DNA from: Semisulcospira habei | Taxonomy: Eukaryota > Mollusca > Gastropoda > Semisulcospiridae | NCBI GenBank assembly: GCA_036245525.1 | Contig: BTPG01000006.1 | Location: 91,364,324-91,428,323, forward strand | DNA: 64,000 bases | Reading direction: 5' to 3' | In this document: in pieces, positions 41,618 to 53,706 of the stretch | How positions within the stretch are numbered: position 1 is the first letter of the stretch | Layout: the number at the start of each line of letters is the position of its first letter | Translations under genes and position numbers: made by a program | The notes under the pieces: model-generated | What the model was told of the DNA's origin: nothing | The model's input: only the letters and a program-made list of their open reading frames with translations | Databases searched by the model: none

Positions 41618-41915
41618 CGTACACAGCGCGCAACCAAATCTCCTTCAAAGTTCACCTGCGACTGCGTTACGGGCGACTTAGCTAGCACGGTGAACACACG
41701 CTCAAGGACCAGTCGGGAAGAATGCGCAGCCAAACGTCACCAGAATGGTGCATGTCAGCTATTCACGTCATAGGGTCTGACGCGCAAACAGGTCAGTGAC
41801 CGTGAAGCCGCTAGTGCGCCGTAACGATGCGCGTCCAGTCATGAGTGGTGTCTGGATCGGTTGCTCCGTCGTCTCCAGGTGTTGGTTCCATGTGTCCGTG
41901 CCGTGCCTGCCTTAC

Positions 41916-42229
41916 TTGCTGTACGAGTGGCTGATGAGGCCCAGAAGCTGCATAATGGCCCGAAACTCGTCCCGCTCTATCAAGTTGTCCGCTGTCAACA
42001 CAGACACATCATCATCATTATCAAGACCTTCATCATCATCATCACCATCACCCTCTCATCGTCATCATTATAAATCGCCGTGAGCACCACCACCAGTCCA
42101 TCCCCATCACATGACCATCACATGACATGACCATCACATCATCATCATCAGCAGCACCACCACAACGTCATCATCGCCTTGAGCACCACCATCACATGAC
42201 CATCATCATCATCATCGTCATCATCATCG

Positions 42230-42266
<37 letters not shown>

Positions 42267-45200
42267 AACCATATCCTCGTCATCATCATCACATTACCAT
42301 TACCACCATTACCATCACTACCACCTCCATCACCTCTACCACCATCATCATCGTCGTCATCTTCATCACTACCTTTGTGTGTGGAGAAGAACCCAACGGA
42401 GAGAGAAATACGCGTAGAAATGACAGTTGCAACTCAATTTGTTAATATATAGGCTATCACATGTTTGGTTTGGATTTCGCACATGTGTGCGTGTGCGTGT
42501 GTATGTGTGCGTGCATGTGCGTTCGTGCACGAGCAAGTGTTTGTGTGTGGGTGTGTGTGCGTGTGTGTGTGTGTGTGTGTGGGGGGGGGGGGGCGAGGGG
42601 CGTTAGGGGTGTTTGTGTATGTGCCATGGCCATGATAATTTAAGGGTAGTGCCAAATTAGCTTGGCGCCATCAGGCGCCAAGCTAATCTGCCACTAGCTT
42701 TGAATTATCATGGTCGGTCCGTCTCCTGCAACTAGTGCAGAATCGTTAGGTAACACCTCCAAAACTTGAGAAATGTAGCCGTGGGGTGTGTGCGGGCGTG
42801 CGTGCCTGCGAGCGCGTGTGTGTACCGTTCATGTCGAAGAGCCTGAACATTTTTTCCACAAAGGCCTGCTCCTCCAGGGAACGTGAGTGTTTCTGCATCA
42901 GGCGGTAGAAAGAGCCAAATGACTTGCTGGACCGCTTCACCACGCCCCTCCGCTCCTCTGCACAAACACGTCATTGCGCTATCAGTTATTGGCAGCAAGG
43001 GTTTGCTACAGCCTTCATGGACCCTTGTAGGCCTTCGTGAGGTCAAAGTAACCATTGTACCCCGAAGGCCTTCGGGGTACAATGGATACTTTGACCTCCC
43101 GAAGGCCTACAAGGGTCCGTGTAGCAAAGGCCCATGGGTACAATGGTTGCTTTGACCTCCCCCAGGGCTACAAGGGTCCGTGTAGCAAATGCCCTCGGGG
43201 AACAATGGTTACTTCGACCCCCCAAAGACCTACAAGCGTCCTTGTAGCAAACCCTTGCTGCGAAATTAAGGTGAAATTTTCTGACACGGGTCACGCCAGA
43301 CATGACTGACGTCAAATTAATATACATGTCACACATAATAGACATATGACGCAATATACCATCTTTCATAGCGTAGCCGTCTGCATGGCCAGCAGCATTG
43401 TCTACAATGTGTCAGAGTAATGCAATGGAAGAGGTGAGTGACTGTTTTCCTAAAAAGATATTTGAATTCTTCAGTAAATTAGTTGCATATTGCCTGTCGG
43501 TTCCGAAAAGGGTCTTTCTTTAATGGTTTATTACAATGTATTGTTGGAAATGTGTGCTTCAAATAACTGCAGTTGTGTGTTTGTTGTTTCGAACAACACA
43601 GTAAGTAACTTTGTACTTTAGAACCTTTTGGTGCTCTCTTATGGAACAAAACTGGTATCCAAGACGCGTCACGAAGAGGGCTACAAGAAGTCCGCCATTA
43701 TGATGATGATGATGACTTGAACGGGACAAGGACTTCCAACTTCCGTTGATTTCGTCCGAGGGGGGTGGGCCAGGTGGGGGGGGGGGGAGGTTGTCTCGCT
43801 GACTGTCTGCCGCTCCGTCGCTCAGCTGGCTGATGTTACTGCCGGGGCCGGGTGGTTGGTGGTGCAGGAGGCAGGTGGTAGGCCGGAGGACCGTCGCCTA
43901 TCGCCAGGCTGGTGGGTGGTGGTGTGCCAACCACTCCAGAAGATGTTGAAGGAGTGGTGGCGGTGGTGGTGGGGGTGGCCGGGGGAACCGTGGCCGGTTG
44001 TAGATGGGTCTGGGGAGGTAGGGTGGTGGTGGTGGCGGCCAGTCGATTCTTGGTCTAGGTGTGGCGCGTTGTCGTGGACGGGGTGGGTGCCGGTGTTGGG
44101 GTGGTAGGCGGAGGTGTGGTGGCGGCGTAGGGAGCAGTGCCGGCCGTCGCTGTCGGAACCACTTTGGAGGCCGGTTGCGCCGTCACCGGTGTGGTTCCGT
44201 GCTGGTTGTTTGTGGCGGCTGTTGAGGAGTTGGCTCGGTGGTGGTGCCCTTTTCTTCTTGCAGGGGTACAGGGGTTGCATCAGTGCCTACTTCCTGAGTA
44301 GGCGGCGTGGTGTTACCGCAACCCCTGTGTCTGGTGGCGGTGGTGGTGGTCCCTGTCTTCTTGGTTGCAGTCTGTGGGGCCGCCAACGTCCCGGTTGACT
44401 GCAGCTTCGGTGCCACCTGACACCCTGCTTCCACGTAGGTGGTGTTTGTGGTCTGGGCGGTTGTATCGCTGAGTGTCGGGGTGGCGAGATCAGCGATGGC
44501 CCCGGTGTGGATCAACCACCGGGTGGCGATAAGTGCCCGGCGGTAGTTGTCCCCCTCTGCCGATGTTATGGCTGGCACCGCGTCCTGGAGCAAGATCACA
44601 AGGTCGCTGAAATCCATGCTCCGGAGCCGGGTCCCCTCCTCCACAGACGATGCCGCTCGTTCCCGGGTGACGTGTTCCGGGAAGGTGAGCGGCGGCGGGG
44701 AGGAGGGTGAAGAATCCGGCTCCGAGTCCGACTCCAGCGATTCCTCGGGCCCCATGCCCCAAGGGGGCGGTGCCTGGGGGGGGGGGATCCCGGGCTATCT
44801 CTTCTTCTTCGTGTTCTTGTTGCCATAAAATCCTGGCCTTTTCTTGGACGATGTGCCTCGCCCCTTCGAAGTCTCCATGTCTGATTAGCCTGAAAAAGGC
44901 TTCGTCCTGCGCTTGACTCAACGCCGGTGGTGGAGGGGTCGATATATTCTGCGTTTGGCGGCCCGGTGTGGACATGGGCGACCGTGGGCTCGCGATATCC
45001 ACGTGGGGTGGTGTGGGGGCCCACATCTCCCACGTGTCTGATGCTGGCGGCTGTGGCCGGATCGGAGGGGAGAGAGGGGGCCTATCATGGCTCCTCGTCT
45101 CCCTCCTGGCCGGTGGTGATGGTCTTGCCGCTTGGGGGAGGGTGGCGGAAAGCTCCTCCGCCTGTTGGCGGTTGGTCTTTCTCCGTGCTTTCCTCCCTTG

Positions 45201-46037
45201 GTTCATCTTGGTTGCTTGCTTGCGGAGATTTGCGACGCTGCGTTGGCTATGAGAGGAGAGAGCGGTAGCCGTCCTCTCTCCTTCGCTGCTGCCCGCCGAA
45301 TGATGATGAGTGATGAGTCCGCCATTAGCCGCTGCAAGGGTTTTTGTTGTGGTGGGGTCACATGGTACGGTTTGCGCTAAGGGGATTGGTCGTGTGACGT
45401 AGGGAATGAAAACAAATTTTATCCTGAAATCAAACCTCTTCCAAAGACTTACAAGCAGTCCCGTACCGTTTGCGGGCGTTGTCCCCACTCGGTGAGCACA
45501 CCACACGTACATATCTATTCGAATGAGATGCTTTAGCATCTCATTTGAATAGAACTGGACTTGTGGCATACTCCTCGAGTAGGTCTACCTGGGGCCGACT
45601 ACACCCCCAAAACGGCACGGTGTTAATTGTAAGGCGTTTGCCGCAGCGTAATTAATCAGTTCAGTGCCCAGATAATCGGAACACCATTGAACTGCAAGAG
45701 GTATAGATCCTCATGAGCCCCCGCAGTTGCGGGGGCTCATGAGGACCTATGCCTCTTGCTGATACCACTTTGCATCCATATCCCTGGGACAGCTAGGGTT
45801 TTTGGGGTGTTGAATTAACAAAGACCGCAAAAAGACAGTCTGCGCCAAATGGCACCGCACGGGTAAAGCCTGAAGGCGACAACTTACCTGTGGACAGTGA
45901 GGCGTGACGGAGGGCCCGTGGGTGTGGGGAGGTGGGTGGCGGGCCCGGGACGGACACGGACAGGTGAAGACTGGACACACTCATCAGCACGGCGACTAGC
46001 AGCAGCACCCAGTAGCGCACGACCACTCTGAGCATAG
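41916..46037 (-). CDS. Probable secreted EF-hand protein, three exons, 3' end not found
   Basis: Exon 1 (about 46037-45888) has ATG at 46035 just after a TTGCAG acceptor, so a 5' UTR intron is likely. It encodes a signal peptide (MLRVVVRYW, then VLLLVAVLMSV) and a proline-rich stretch, and ends at a CAG|GTAAGT donor. Exon 2 is 42957-42826 and exon 3 is 41991-41916; both have AG acceptors and GT donors, and phases 1, 1 and 2 fit. Joining exons 2 and 3 creates a 12-residue EF-hand loop, DMNADNLIERDE, with acidic or Asn ligands at positions 1, 3, 5 and 12. The loop is split by the intron, which supports the exon calls. RR and KR pairs follow the signal region and could be processing sites. Further exons are expected below 41916 but none was recognised. 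The family is not identified; the helix before the loop recalls EF-hands of dual oxidases only loosely. Confidence 0.6.
42001..42375. repeat. (ATC)n-rich block in EF-hand intron 2
   Basis: Pure (CAT)n at 42223-42266, otherwise interrupted ATC/ACC repeats. Confidence 0.92.
42618..42790. mobile_element. H1 hairpin element
   Basis: The palindrome CCATGATAATTTAAGGGTAG to its mirror, 42630-42718, with the usual right flank CTCCTGCAACTAGTGCA. Confidence 0.78.
42985..43262. repeat. Palindrome with one arm amplified, CTACAAGGGTCC unit
   Basis: The left arm (42985-43068) is matched by three tandem right-arm units of about 63 bp, each with GGTACAATGG-like start, TTTGACCTCC and CTACAAGGGTCCGTGTAGC. 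The centre is CCGAAGGCCTTCGG at 43062-43075. It starts just upstream of EF-hand exon 2. Confidence 0.85.
43822..45206 (-). pseudogene. Unrecognised proline-rich reading frame, frameshifted, in intron 1 of the EF-hand gene
   Basis: An open frame from an ATG at 45206 (MNQGRKARRKTNRQQAEEL) encodes a basic, proline-rich region, then a helical segment around GDFEGARHIVQEKARILWQ and an EEEE cluster. At a run of 11 G (44776-44786) the frame shifts by one base. The next frame (from about 44755 to 44183) encodes a serine and aspartate-rich stretch, a probable helical domain (FSDLVILLQDAVPAI) and a long Thr/Pro/Gln tail. A third low-complexity frame continues to 43822. The region is more GC-rich than its surroundings and looks codon-structured. 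It could be the first ORF (gag or ORF1) of a retroelement or a decayed host gene. No family was recognised. Confidence 0.35.
45478..45598. mobile_element. Hairpin, CTATTC-AATGAGATGC family (H7)
   Basis: CATATCTATTCGAATGAGATG pairs with CATCTCATTTGAATAGA around TTTAGCA, with outer half-sites CGAG-AGGTCTACCTGGG. Other copies: 40600-40740 and an incomplete one at 38890-39010. Confidence 0.75.
45650..45870. mobile_element. H2 hairpin element
   Basis: The core 45699-45765 (CAAGAGGTATAGATCCTCATGAG-type arm and mirror) is near perfect. The outer ends are weak. It lies just downstream of the EF-hand exon 1 donor. Confidence 0.75.
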
Positions 46038-46104
46038 CTGCAACACGCCAAGACACGCGCGACTATGAGAGCTGGGGCCGTAGCCAGTGTTCACGATAAA
46101 ACCT

Positions 46105-46318
46105 TTAACCCATTCAGCCCTGACGCACGACAGCAGGAGATGGGCCGACCATGATAATTCAAGGGTAGTGCCAGATTAGCTTGGCGCCTGTCGGCGCCAA
46201 GCTAATCTGGCAATGCCCTTGAATTATCATGGTCGATCCATCTCCTGCAACTGGTGCATAGTCATTAGATGACGCCTCCACAATTTGGGAAATACGGCCT
46301 TCGGGCTGTATGAGTTAA
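46105..46318. mobile_element. TTAA-bounded H1 hairpin element, well preserved
   Basis: TTAACCCATTCAGCCCTGAC to CTGTATGAGTTAA, with a palindrome at 46144-46240. It lies just upstream of the signal-peptide exon of the EF-hand gene. Confidence 0.88.
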
Positions 46319-46372
46319 AGCACCCATTACGCTTAAATCTGACGACACATTTCACAAGTCTGCCTACTGATT

Positions 46373-46505
<133 letters not shown>

Positions 46506-46651
46506 TCGTGTATGTGCACATACATAACCAGAGCTTTTTTTGTGACCGTTTGGTTTTGTTCTTTTATTTTGTTAATATTTATGTATTTGTGTATTTATGT
46601 TTACATGATGTTTTATGAACAAAATAAAATAAAAATAAAAAAAAAAACCCA

Positions 46652-46702
46652 TTGTAAAGTGCCTAGAGCTCCGTCAGGAGGTAAATGCGCTATAAAAATA
46701 CC

Positions 46703-46753
<51 letters not shown>
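46652..46753 (+). repeat. Retroposon tail with (TTA)n
   Basis: TTGTAAAGTGCCTAGAGC, then GTAAATGCGCTATAAAAATA, then (TTA)n at 46707-46753. Confidence 0.65.
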
Positions 46754-46754
<1 letters not shown>

Positions 46755-47142
46755 TCAGCACCAGTTGTATTTGTTATGCCTTGTCCACGCACCTAAGGAA
46801 CTTTAACAGCAGTTTGGACACGCAGCAAAAGCACACGCGTGATGGCCCTTATTTATTCTGCACTGCCGTTCGTGTGTCTGTCTATTTGTAGCTGTTTCTC
46901 ACACTGATAGCGTTGTATTCCTAGAACGGAGTGGAGTCCTTGTTAGGTTACTTGATATAAAGACATGTGCTGAACTGGATTGTCCTGTGTCTAAATGAAC
47001 CATAGCTAGACCTGTGTGTGGCGTTTCGTGAACGCATGTTACAGAAGTGTATCTTTGAACAGTTACGGCGGTAGTGGGCCTTTAACCCCTTTACTACCGA
47101 GAACATTGAACGCCACGCAACGTCACGAGCCGTCGTTGTTGT

Positions 47143-47366
47143 TTAACCCATATCATACTGAGGCTAAAAGCTTCCAATTTGTGCACTGCCATGTGCAAGC
47201 TACATTATAGTACTTACAGATAAAGATACAGACCAATGGCTTTAGTTCAAGGGTGGTGCCAGAATAGCTTGGCGCCTAGAGGCGCCAAGCTATTCTGGCA
47301 CCACCCTTGAACTATTTTAGTCAAACTTATTTCACACACTGGTGTATTCCGAATGATAAGGGTTAA
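47143..47366. mobile_element. TTAA-bounded H1-related element, second subfamily
   Basis: TTAACCCATATCATACTGAG at the left, CCGAATGATAAGGGTTAA at the right. The hairpin core 47235-47325 uses the same TTCAAGGGTGGTGCCAG arm with different outer sequence. Confidence 0.87.
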
Positions 47367-47486
47367 TTGGAGGGTAGAGGCAATATTTTTTTTCCTGATT
47401 AAATGAATATATGGGTGAGCCCTCCATCCTCTCTTTGTCGATCACTGAGAGTAATTCAGTCATGTTGCAGAAAATTAATGTGTTTA

Positions 47487-47719
47487 TGAACCCGTTCGGT
47501 GCAGAGAAAATGTGAAAACCACTCCATTCCAAGAGGTATAGATCATCATGAGCCCCCGCAGATGCGGAGGCTCATGAGGATCTATGCCCTTGTTGATGCT
47601 ACTTTGAATCCATGTTCCTGGGACAGTTATGTTTTGTTTGTTTGTTTGTTTGTTTGTTTGTTTGAATTAACGATGGTTGCAGAAACACATTGTGCGTCAA
47701 CTTGCACTGTATGGGTTAA
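47487..47719. mobile_element. H2 hairpin element
   Basis: GAACCCGTTCGGTGCAG to GTATGGGTTAA, hairpin 47527-47588, with a (TTTG)n insertion at 47635-47664. Confidence 0.75.
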
Positions 47720-47983
47720 GACTAAAATGATGTGAACCGAAAGTTCTGGTTGTCTGGCGCATTTTCTTTTGTTGGACATGTATAGCTTGTTCAGTCTCTC
47801 ACGCCGTGGTATTGTCCGCCTACACGATCAGTACGCTATTTTCGTGGACGAGGGAAAAGAGGCAAAAACTGTACGAAGTGTGCCCACTCCGCCCAGATCT
47901 CATCTTCTCTTGTCCCCCCGCATCTTATAAAAAAAAAAAAAGGCTAAAGAAAAAGACTGTGAAAAAAACTCGCAAAGCACAAT

Positions 47984-48212
47984 GAGGTTTTGTTTGCAAC
48001 GAACGACTCACGGCGAAATCACGGCGGATGACCAGTTTGTGAAACAAGCATAGACATAACTCCAAACATCTCCAAGAGGCATAGATCCTCATGCGCCCTC
48101 CGGGCTCATGAGGATCTATGCCTCTTGGAGATGTTTGAAGTGTTGTCGATGCTTTAGGTAGAAGGTGGTAATCAGCCGTAATTTCACCATCGTTCGTTGC
48201 AAACAAAACCTG
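47984..48212. mobile_element. H9 palindrome
   Basis: GGTTTTGTTTGCAACGAACG to TTCGTTGCAAACAAAACC, centre near 48098, arms nearly perfect. Confidence 0.87.
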
Positions 48213-48773
48213 TATATATGTAACACGAGGCTTGCGTCGATATATGTATACGCAGAACTATTGGGAAAAAACCCCAAAACAACAACAACAAAAAAGCTTT
48301 AAAAAAACGCAACAACTATGAAATGTAGTCGTACATGTGGATAGTTCTGACATGACAATAGAAAACTATCGGCGAAACATCCTATCTACTCGATAGCTTT
48401 TCGCCCTTTTCGATCGTTTTCCGCAAGCTTTGTATGCGCTATTTCCTTATATGGAAAATCTCGATTATTTTGTAGAGTACTGACATGGAAGACGAAGAAT
48501 AGAGAAAAATTCGCAGCAACCACAATACACCCTTCTATAGATTCGGAGATTTTTTTTTTTGTTGACGCATGCGCACTGTTAATCGGGCGAAAGGTACATC
48601 CGGCATCTTATTCTTAATCATAAATCTTGACGAAGTGACGATCGAAAACCTCCGGCTTTGGAGCGCTGATGCACTTAAACACTTTTTAAGTGTCCGAAAA
48701 AAGAGTGTGTATGGTTTGTAAAAAAGTGTATCACATCGCACACTATCCGATGAAATAGTGGCCTGTTTTTTAT

Positions 48774-49221
48774 CGGCCGGTGTGGCGGTCTGAGATAGGC
48801 CCGGTCTGAGACAGGCTCATCGCAGTTGTGCGCATGCGCGGTAGCAGACGACTTTGCAGTCTCAGTTTGTTTACGATTTTTAAAAATTAAATGATTAATT
48901 TTATTCAAACTATAAATAAGATTATAAATTTCTCATGGCATACAAACAATACACACACAGTTACAATACTTAAAACTAACGTAGATCAAGTACGTTTGCG
49001 AAGATGTATTTCACAGCAAAAGTCATTGTCTGAGTGTGCGATCCTATCAACTGAATGCTCACTTAAGTTTTTATTTTTTAAAAGATATTTGTATAAATGT
49101 AGTAAATAAGTATTATTTAATTAGTTTACTAGAGACTGCAAAGTCGTCTGCTACCGCGCATGCGCACAACTGCGATGAGCCTGTCTCAGACCGGGCCTAT
49201 CTCAGACCGCCACACCGGCCG
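48774..49221. mobile_element. MITE with perfect 90-bp terminal inverted repeats
   Basis: 48774-48863 is an exact reverse complement of 49132-49221, starting CGGCCGGTGTGGCGGTCTGA. The 268-bp interior is AT-rich and non-coding. Perfect arms imply recent insertion or gene-conversion-like maintenance. No flanking duplication longer than 2 bp is obvious. Confidence 0.9.
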
Positions 49222-49249
49222 TACACACTCGAGCGACACAAGTCAGTCT

Positions 49250-50570
49250 GAATTTTTATGTCTAGTTCATGTGTGTTTCGAGGAAGTTTTGCTTTAAATT
49301 GCCGGTACTCCTCATCGTCAGCGGACCAAACCGTGGAGATTAAAATTTAGTGTAGCGTTCTGCTGCACGTATTTCGATCTCCGTTTAAACCTATCCCCCG
49401 TATTGGCTGGGGATTAGATTGATAGCTCTAGGGCTTTCCTACTGACTTGAGTTAGTAGGTCGTTGGCTCACTTTCGAAAGGATGCTCGCATAGAGTGGTA
49501 TCCTAGTGTTTGTGAGGTTCAACTTTCGTTTTTACATATTCTTTCAACTGCGTTATAGCAGACTCTTGCGATGCGGAGTGTTCCCTTTTTGTTAGTCCTT
49601 TGAGGTGGGTGGGCCGACAGGTCGTGTAGGTACTGATATGTTTCAGTTGTGCACTCTGGCACGTCGTGGCGGCAAACGCGATTTAGACATCTTATAGAAT
49701 TATGAATAGATTAAAAACGAAGTTCTCAATGGAGAAATGTAAATCGTATGCTTCGCAAGTCAACAAGATCGCCGGATGTGTGACTCGCCCGTTTCCGGTC
49801 TATCCTGCGCAGTGTTCTCACCGCGCATCCTTTTATTCTCTATGTAACTCCAAACTATAGATGGGTGTATTATCGTTGCGATGGAGAAGCAGACACGAGT
49901 CTGGACGAGAGCGTGGTTACTTCGATGTCCGGTCAGGAGTTATGAGAACGATGCTTGTGCAAGAGATGCCGTGCGAAAGATCCCATGCAGCTACAACACA
50001 ATGAAGTTCTCAGCCGAGTGCTGACGCAAGATACCGTCACCGATGCGTGACGCGTAGGGCTCTGCTGATTGGTTGTTTGTGGATAGGCGGGCTGGCTAGG
50101 ACGGATAGGAAAAATAGAAAGAAGCCAGGTTCTATTCGGCCTATCGGGTGGATAGAAATATATCGCCGAGCTAGCCAGACCTATCGGCAAACTATCGAGT
50201 GGCTGGACTCAGGAGCGGATAGGACAGGATCGGCCCATTTCTAGCCTCGTGTCGGGCACGTTAAAATGTTCCTATATTTTTGTGTGCCAGTGCTGTCAGT
50301 GTGCATCAAGTCCAGCGTGCGCCGATTAGTTGACGACTGCCATGATAATCGTATCGTCATTATCTTATCTATGATGACGACAAAGGCCTAGCACCCATGA
50401 AGGCTACATGTCGGACAGGATCACAGACTGACACAGTGAACGGCATCACTCTGCTAGGGGCACAGATCCCCATGTTCAGCATCAGGTTGGACGCGTTTTG
50501 TCGCCCCAGTGTCTTGTGTCTGTAGCGCCTCATAAGACAATTAACCATTCTACACTGCTAGTAGCCGCTA
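49250..50570. other. No gene recognised
   Basis: No open frame with family features, no clear hairpin. A stretch at 50060-50220 repeats CTATCGG-type words (GGATAGG, CTATCGGGTGGATAG) and may be an old DNA element. Confidence 0.5.
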
Positions 50571-50571
50571 C

Positions 50572-50596
50572 TTGTGTGTGTGTGTGTGTGTGTGAT

Positions 50597-50691
<95 letters not shown>
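50572..50691. repeat. (GT)n microsatellite
   Basis: One ATGG interruption near 50594. Confidence 0.96.
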
Positions 50692-50693
<2 letters not shown>

Positions 50694-50879
50694 TCATTGT
50701 AAAGTCGGCGCCGAAAAATCTCAACTGAAGAAGGGACATTGATACAAATCACGCGGTAGGATAAGAGATAAAAATACTCATACGCCCTTATATCTGAGGG
50801 AACGTATGAAGATTTAGCCATCCTGCAGCCTGTGTGGTGTTCACATTAAATTGGCAGTGGCAGGGTTAATCTGCGGAGG

Positions 50880-50962
<83 letters not shown>
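50880..50962. repeat. (GA)n at the 3' end of a LINE copy
   Basis: Continuous GA ending at GAGGGATGATGATG, where the LINE begins. Confidence 0.95.
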
Positions 50963-50965
<3 letters not shown>

Positions 50966-52507
50966 GGATGATGATGATGAATCTTTATTTATTCAGGATA
51001 AAGCTATTAGGCAACGCAATGCCTGTCTTACAAGCTGTCCTGTAAACAAACAACATAACAGGAAAATAAACAGAGCATGCAAATAATAACAATAACAATA
51101 ATAATAATAATAAGAAGAAGAAGAAGAAGAAGAGGAGGAAGAAAAACTACGGGAAAAAAAAAATGGAATTTGAGAATTAGTAACTGCGACCAACACAAAA
51201 AGCAAGGGAAATAAATGATTGCATAGCATTAATATTATACTCAGCTAAGACAGTGTCAAAGAATCAGCAGCATCAAGAGCGTATAGCGACACCGAGAAGA
51301 CAAAGAATTATCAATTTACAAATGTAAGGAGAAACAGTAAGGATTTGACGTTCACGTGTAATCAGCATTAATACTCTGATATGGCAAATTGTGAAGTTAG
51401 GCTGAATTGAAGTGCGTGTGCAAAGCACGTTTAAAATGGGTTTTACCGGAACATGATTTAATGTTCAAAGGCAATGAGTTCCAGACAAAACTACCCGAAA
51501 ATAGAAGGCTTGACTTGTAGAGATCTATCCTGGGTCGGGGTAAATGAAGCAAGCCATTTCTCGTGGGTAGCTGATGCCTAGGGCTGAAGTTAAATAGCGT
51601 GCACAGATATTCGGGGACTTGATAATGAAATATTTTGTGCATGAGGACGCATTTGTTAAATTTGAGTTGATCCGTCAGTGGAAGCAGGCCAAGAGCTTTT
51701 ATTTTTTCGTCTGTGGAAGTAGGGTTTGGAATAATTATTTTAACTGAAAGACGATATAGCGAGTTGATTTTTTTAATATGACGTTCGCTGCATTCGTCCC
51801 ACAAAGAGGACGCATAGTCACAGTGGCTCTTAATGTGTGCGTGAAAGAACAATGCACAGCACTTTGTACTAAGAATATGTCTAAGTTTAGAGAGCAGAAA
51901 TACATTCCTGGACAAGGTTTTGCACAAACTGTCGATATGCGACGACCAATTGAGCTGGTCGTCAATTACAACTCCCAGTAGGCGGTGCTTGGATACCTGT
52001 TGAATAGGTTTATCGCCAAGTGAAAGTATCAAAGGGGCAGGATGTAGCTGATGCTTTTGGCGGGTTGTTATCAACATGCTTTTGGTTTTAGAAGTACTGA
52101 GTAGCATGCGATTATGCGTACACCAATCTGACACCTCATCCAGACTTTGCTGGAGGATACAATTTAGCGTCGTGACACGATTGTCTGATGTATGCAGCGT
52201 TGAATCGTCAGCAAAGAGTTTGCATTTTACCTTAGGATTTGAGATGGAAAGAGGCAGGTCATTGATGAATAAAGAAAATAAAAGAGGCCCTAGGGGAACT
52301 CCGTGCCTCACTGTACCTTCTTTCGAATACAAGGCCTTCCGTTCGAGTACACCTTTTGTCGGCGGCGACTTAGGTAGGAGGAGAAAAACGCTAAAGAGTT
52401 CGAATCAAACTTATATACTGAAAGTTTCTTTAAAAGAATGGTGTGATCGACTAAATCAAATGCTTTGGTTAGGTCCAGAAAAACTGCACCATTTAATTTG
52501 GAATTGG
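50963..52507 (-). mobile_element. 5'-truncated copy of the same LINE, between (GA)n tracts
   Basis: Clearly the same family as 56947-60806 over the 3' UTR and the last third of the frame (roughly 88-90 percent by eye). The copy begins at the codons for LNGAVFLDL (residue about 578 of the intact protein) and there joins a long (GA)n tract. A 12-bp deletion removes part of the GVPQGS motif, and a 5-bp insertion near 52331 shifts the frame. The FADD motif is intact (LFADDSTLHTS). Its 3' end meets (GA)n at 50884-50962. Confidence 0.9.
51397..52332 (-). pseudogene. Partial LINE reverse transcriptase frame
   Basis: 311 codons remain open from just after the 5-bp insertion to the normal stop. They contain FADDSTLHTS and the full C-terminal region. 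The QGSI of motif 4 is deleted and the N-terminal 60 percent is absent, so it is not functional. Confidence 0.88.
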
Positions 52508-52849
<342 letters not shown>

Positions 52850-52859
52850 TGTCACCCAG

Positions 52860-52970
52860 CGCCAGTTGCATGCTTTGTCCTGCGCCAGCCACTTAGCCAG
52901 GTGATCCTCTATACCGGAGCACCTTGCTTAGTGTCTGGCGCAGGACTAATCTCATTCATGCAGCTGAACC
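52860..52970. mobile_element. H4 hairpin beside the long (GA)n tract
   Basis: GTCCTGCGCCAGCCACTTAG to CTGGCGCAGGACTAATC with loop CTCTATACCGGAG. Confidence 0.78.
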
Positions 52971-53629
52971 CCAGCCGGTGTGCACAGGCCCAAGGGCCGA
53001 GATGCGGCCGCTGTCGGCCCGAACACGTTTTGCTATTATCGGACCGATTCAGCCTTGATCGTTTCTTACAATCAAAGAGGTATTGATGTCAGTAAACGGG
53101 GTCGATGCCAGGGAAGACAGGGTCATGATTCGCACGAGCCCTTGGGGGCTACATGGACCAATACAACTCTATGCCTGTTCCCGTCAGAAGGAACTGGCCG
53201 ACGGCTCGCAGTGAGGCCCTGTGTGTTCCCAGTTAAGCTGGCCAAACCCGTCCTCCCCCGCAAACGTCCCGGCGACAGCCCAGAGCAGCGAGACTAACTA
53301 CATCAGGGCGGGCAGACAACGGCCGCCACCCGCCACGTCCTCAAAACGGTGCTCCCATAATCCCCCACAATGCCCCGGATACACCCAGCAAACCAAATTA
53401 ACTCCCCTCAATGAACGCAACACACACAAGCACTCTAAAAATACAGCGACACACAGCGATAGGCGATTGATTGTCCGACTGTTTTTACAACGAAGGAATT
53501 ACGAGGGCGAGTACAGCCAGAATGAGAGCTCCGGAAACGAAAAAGAAATTATAACTGCTCGGAAAAGAGCACATTATTGTTGAAGATCCCTTTGATTAAT
53601 AATGTGACATAATATTAAAAGATCAACAT

Positions 53630-53631
<2 letters not shown>

Positions 53632-53704
<73 letters not shown>
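53632..53704. repeat. (GA)n at the 3' end of the diverged LINE copy
   Basis: Pure GA directly followed by TTTTTATTCAGGATAAA. Confidence 0.95.
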
Positions 53705-53706
<2 letters not shown>

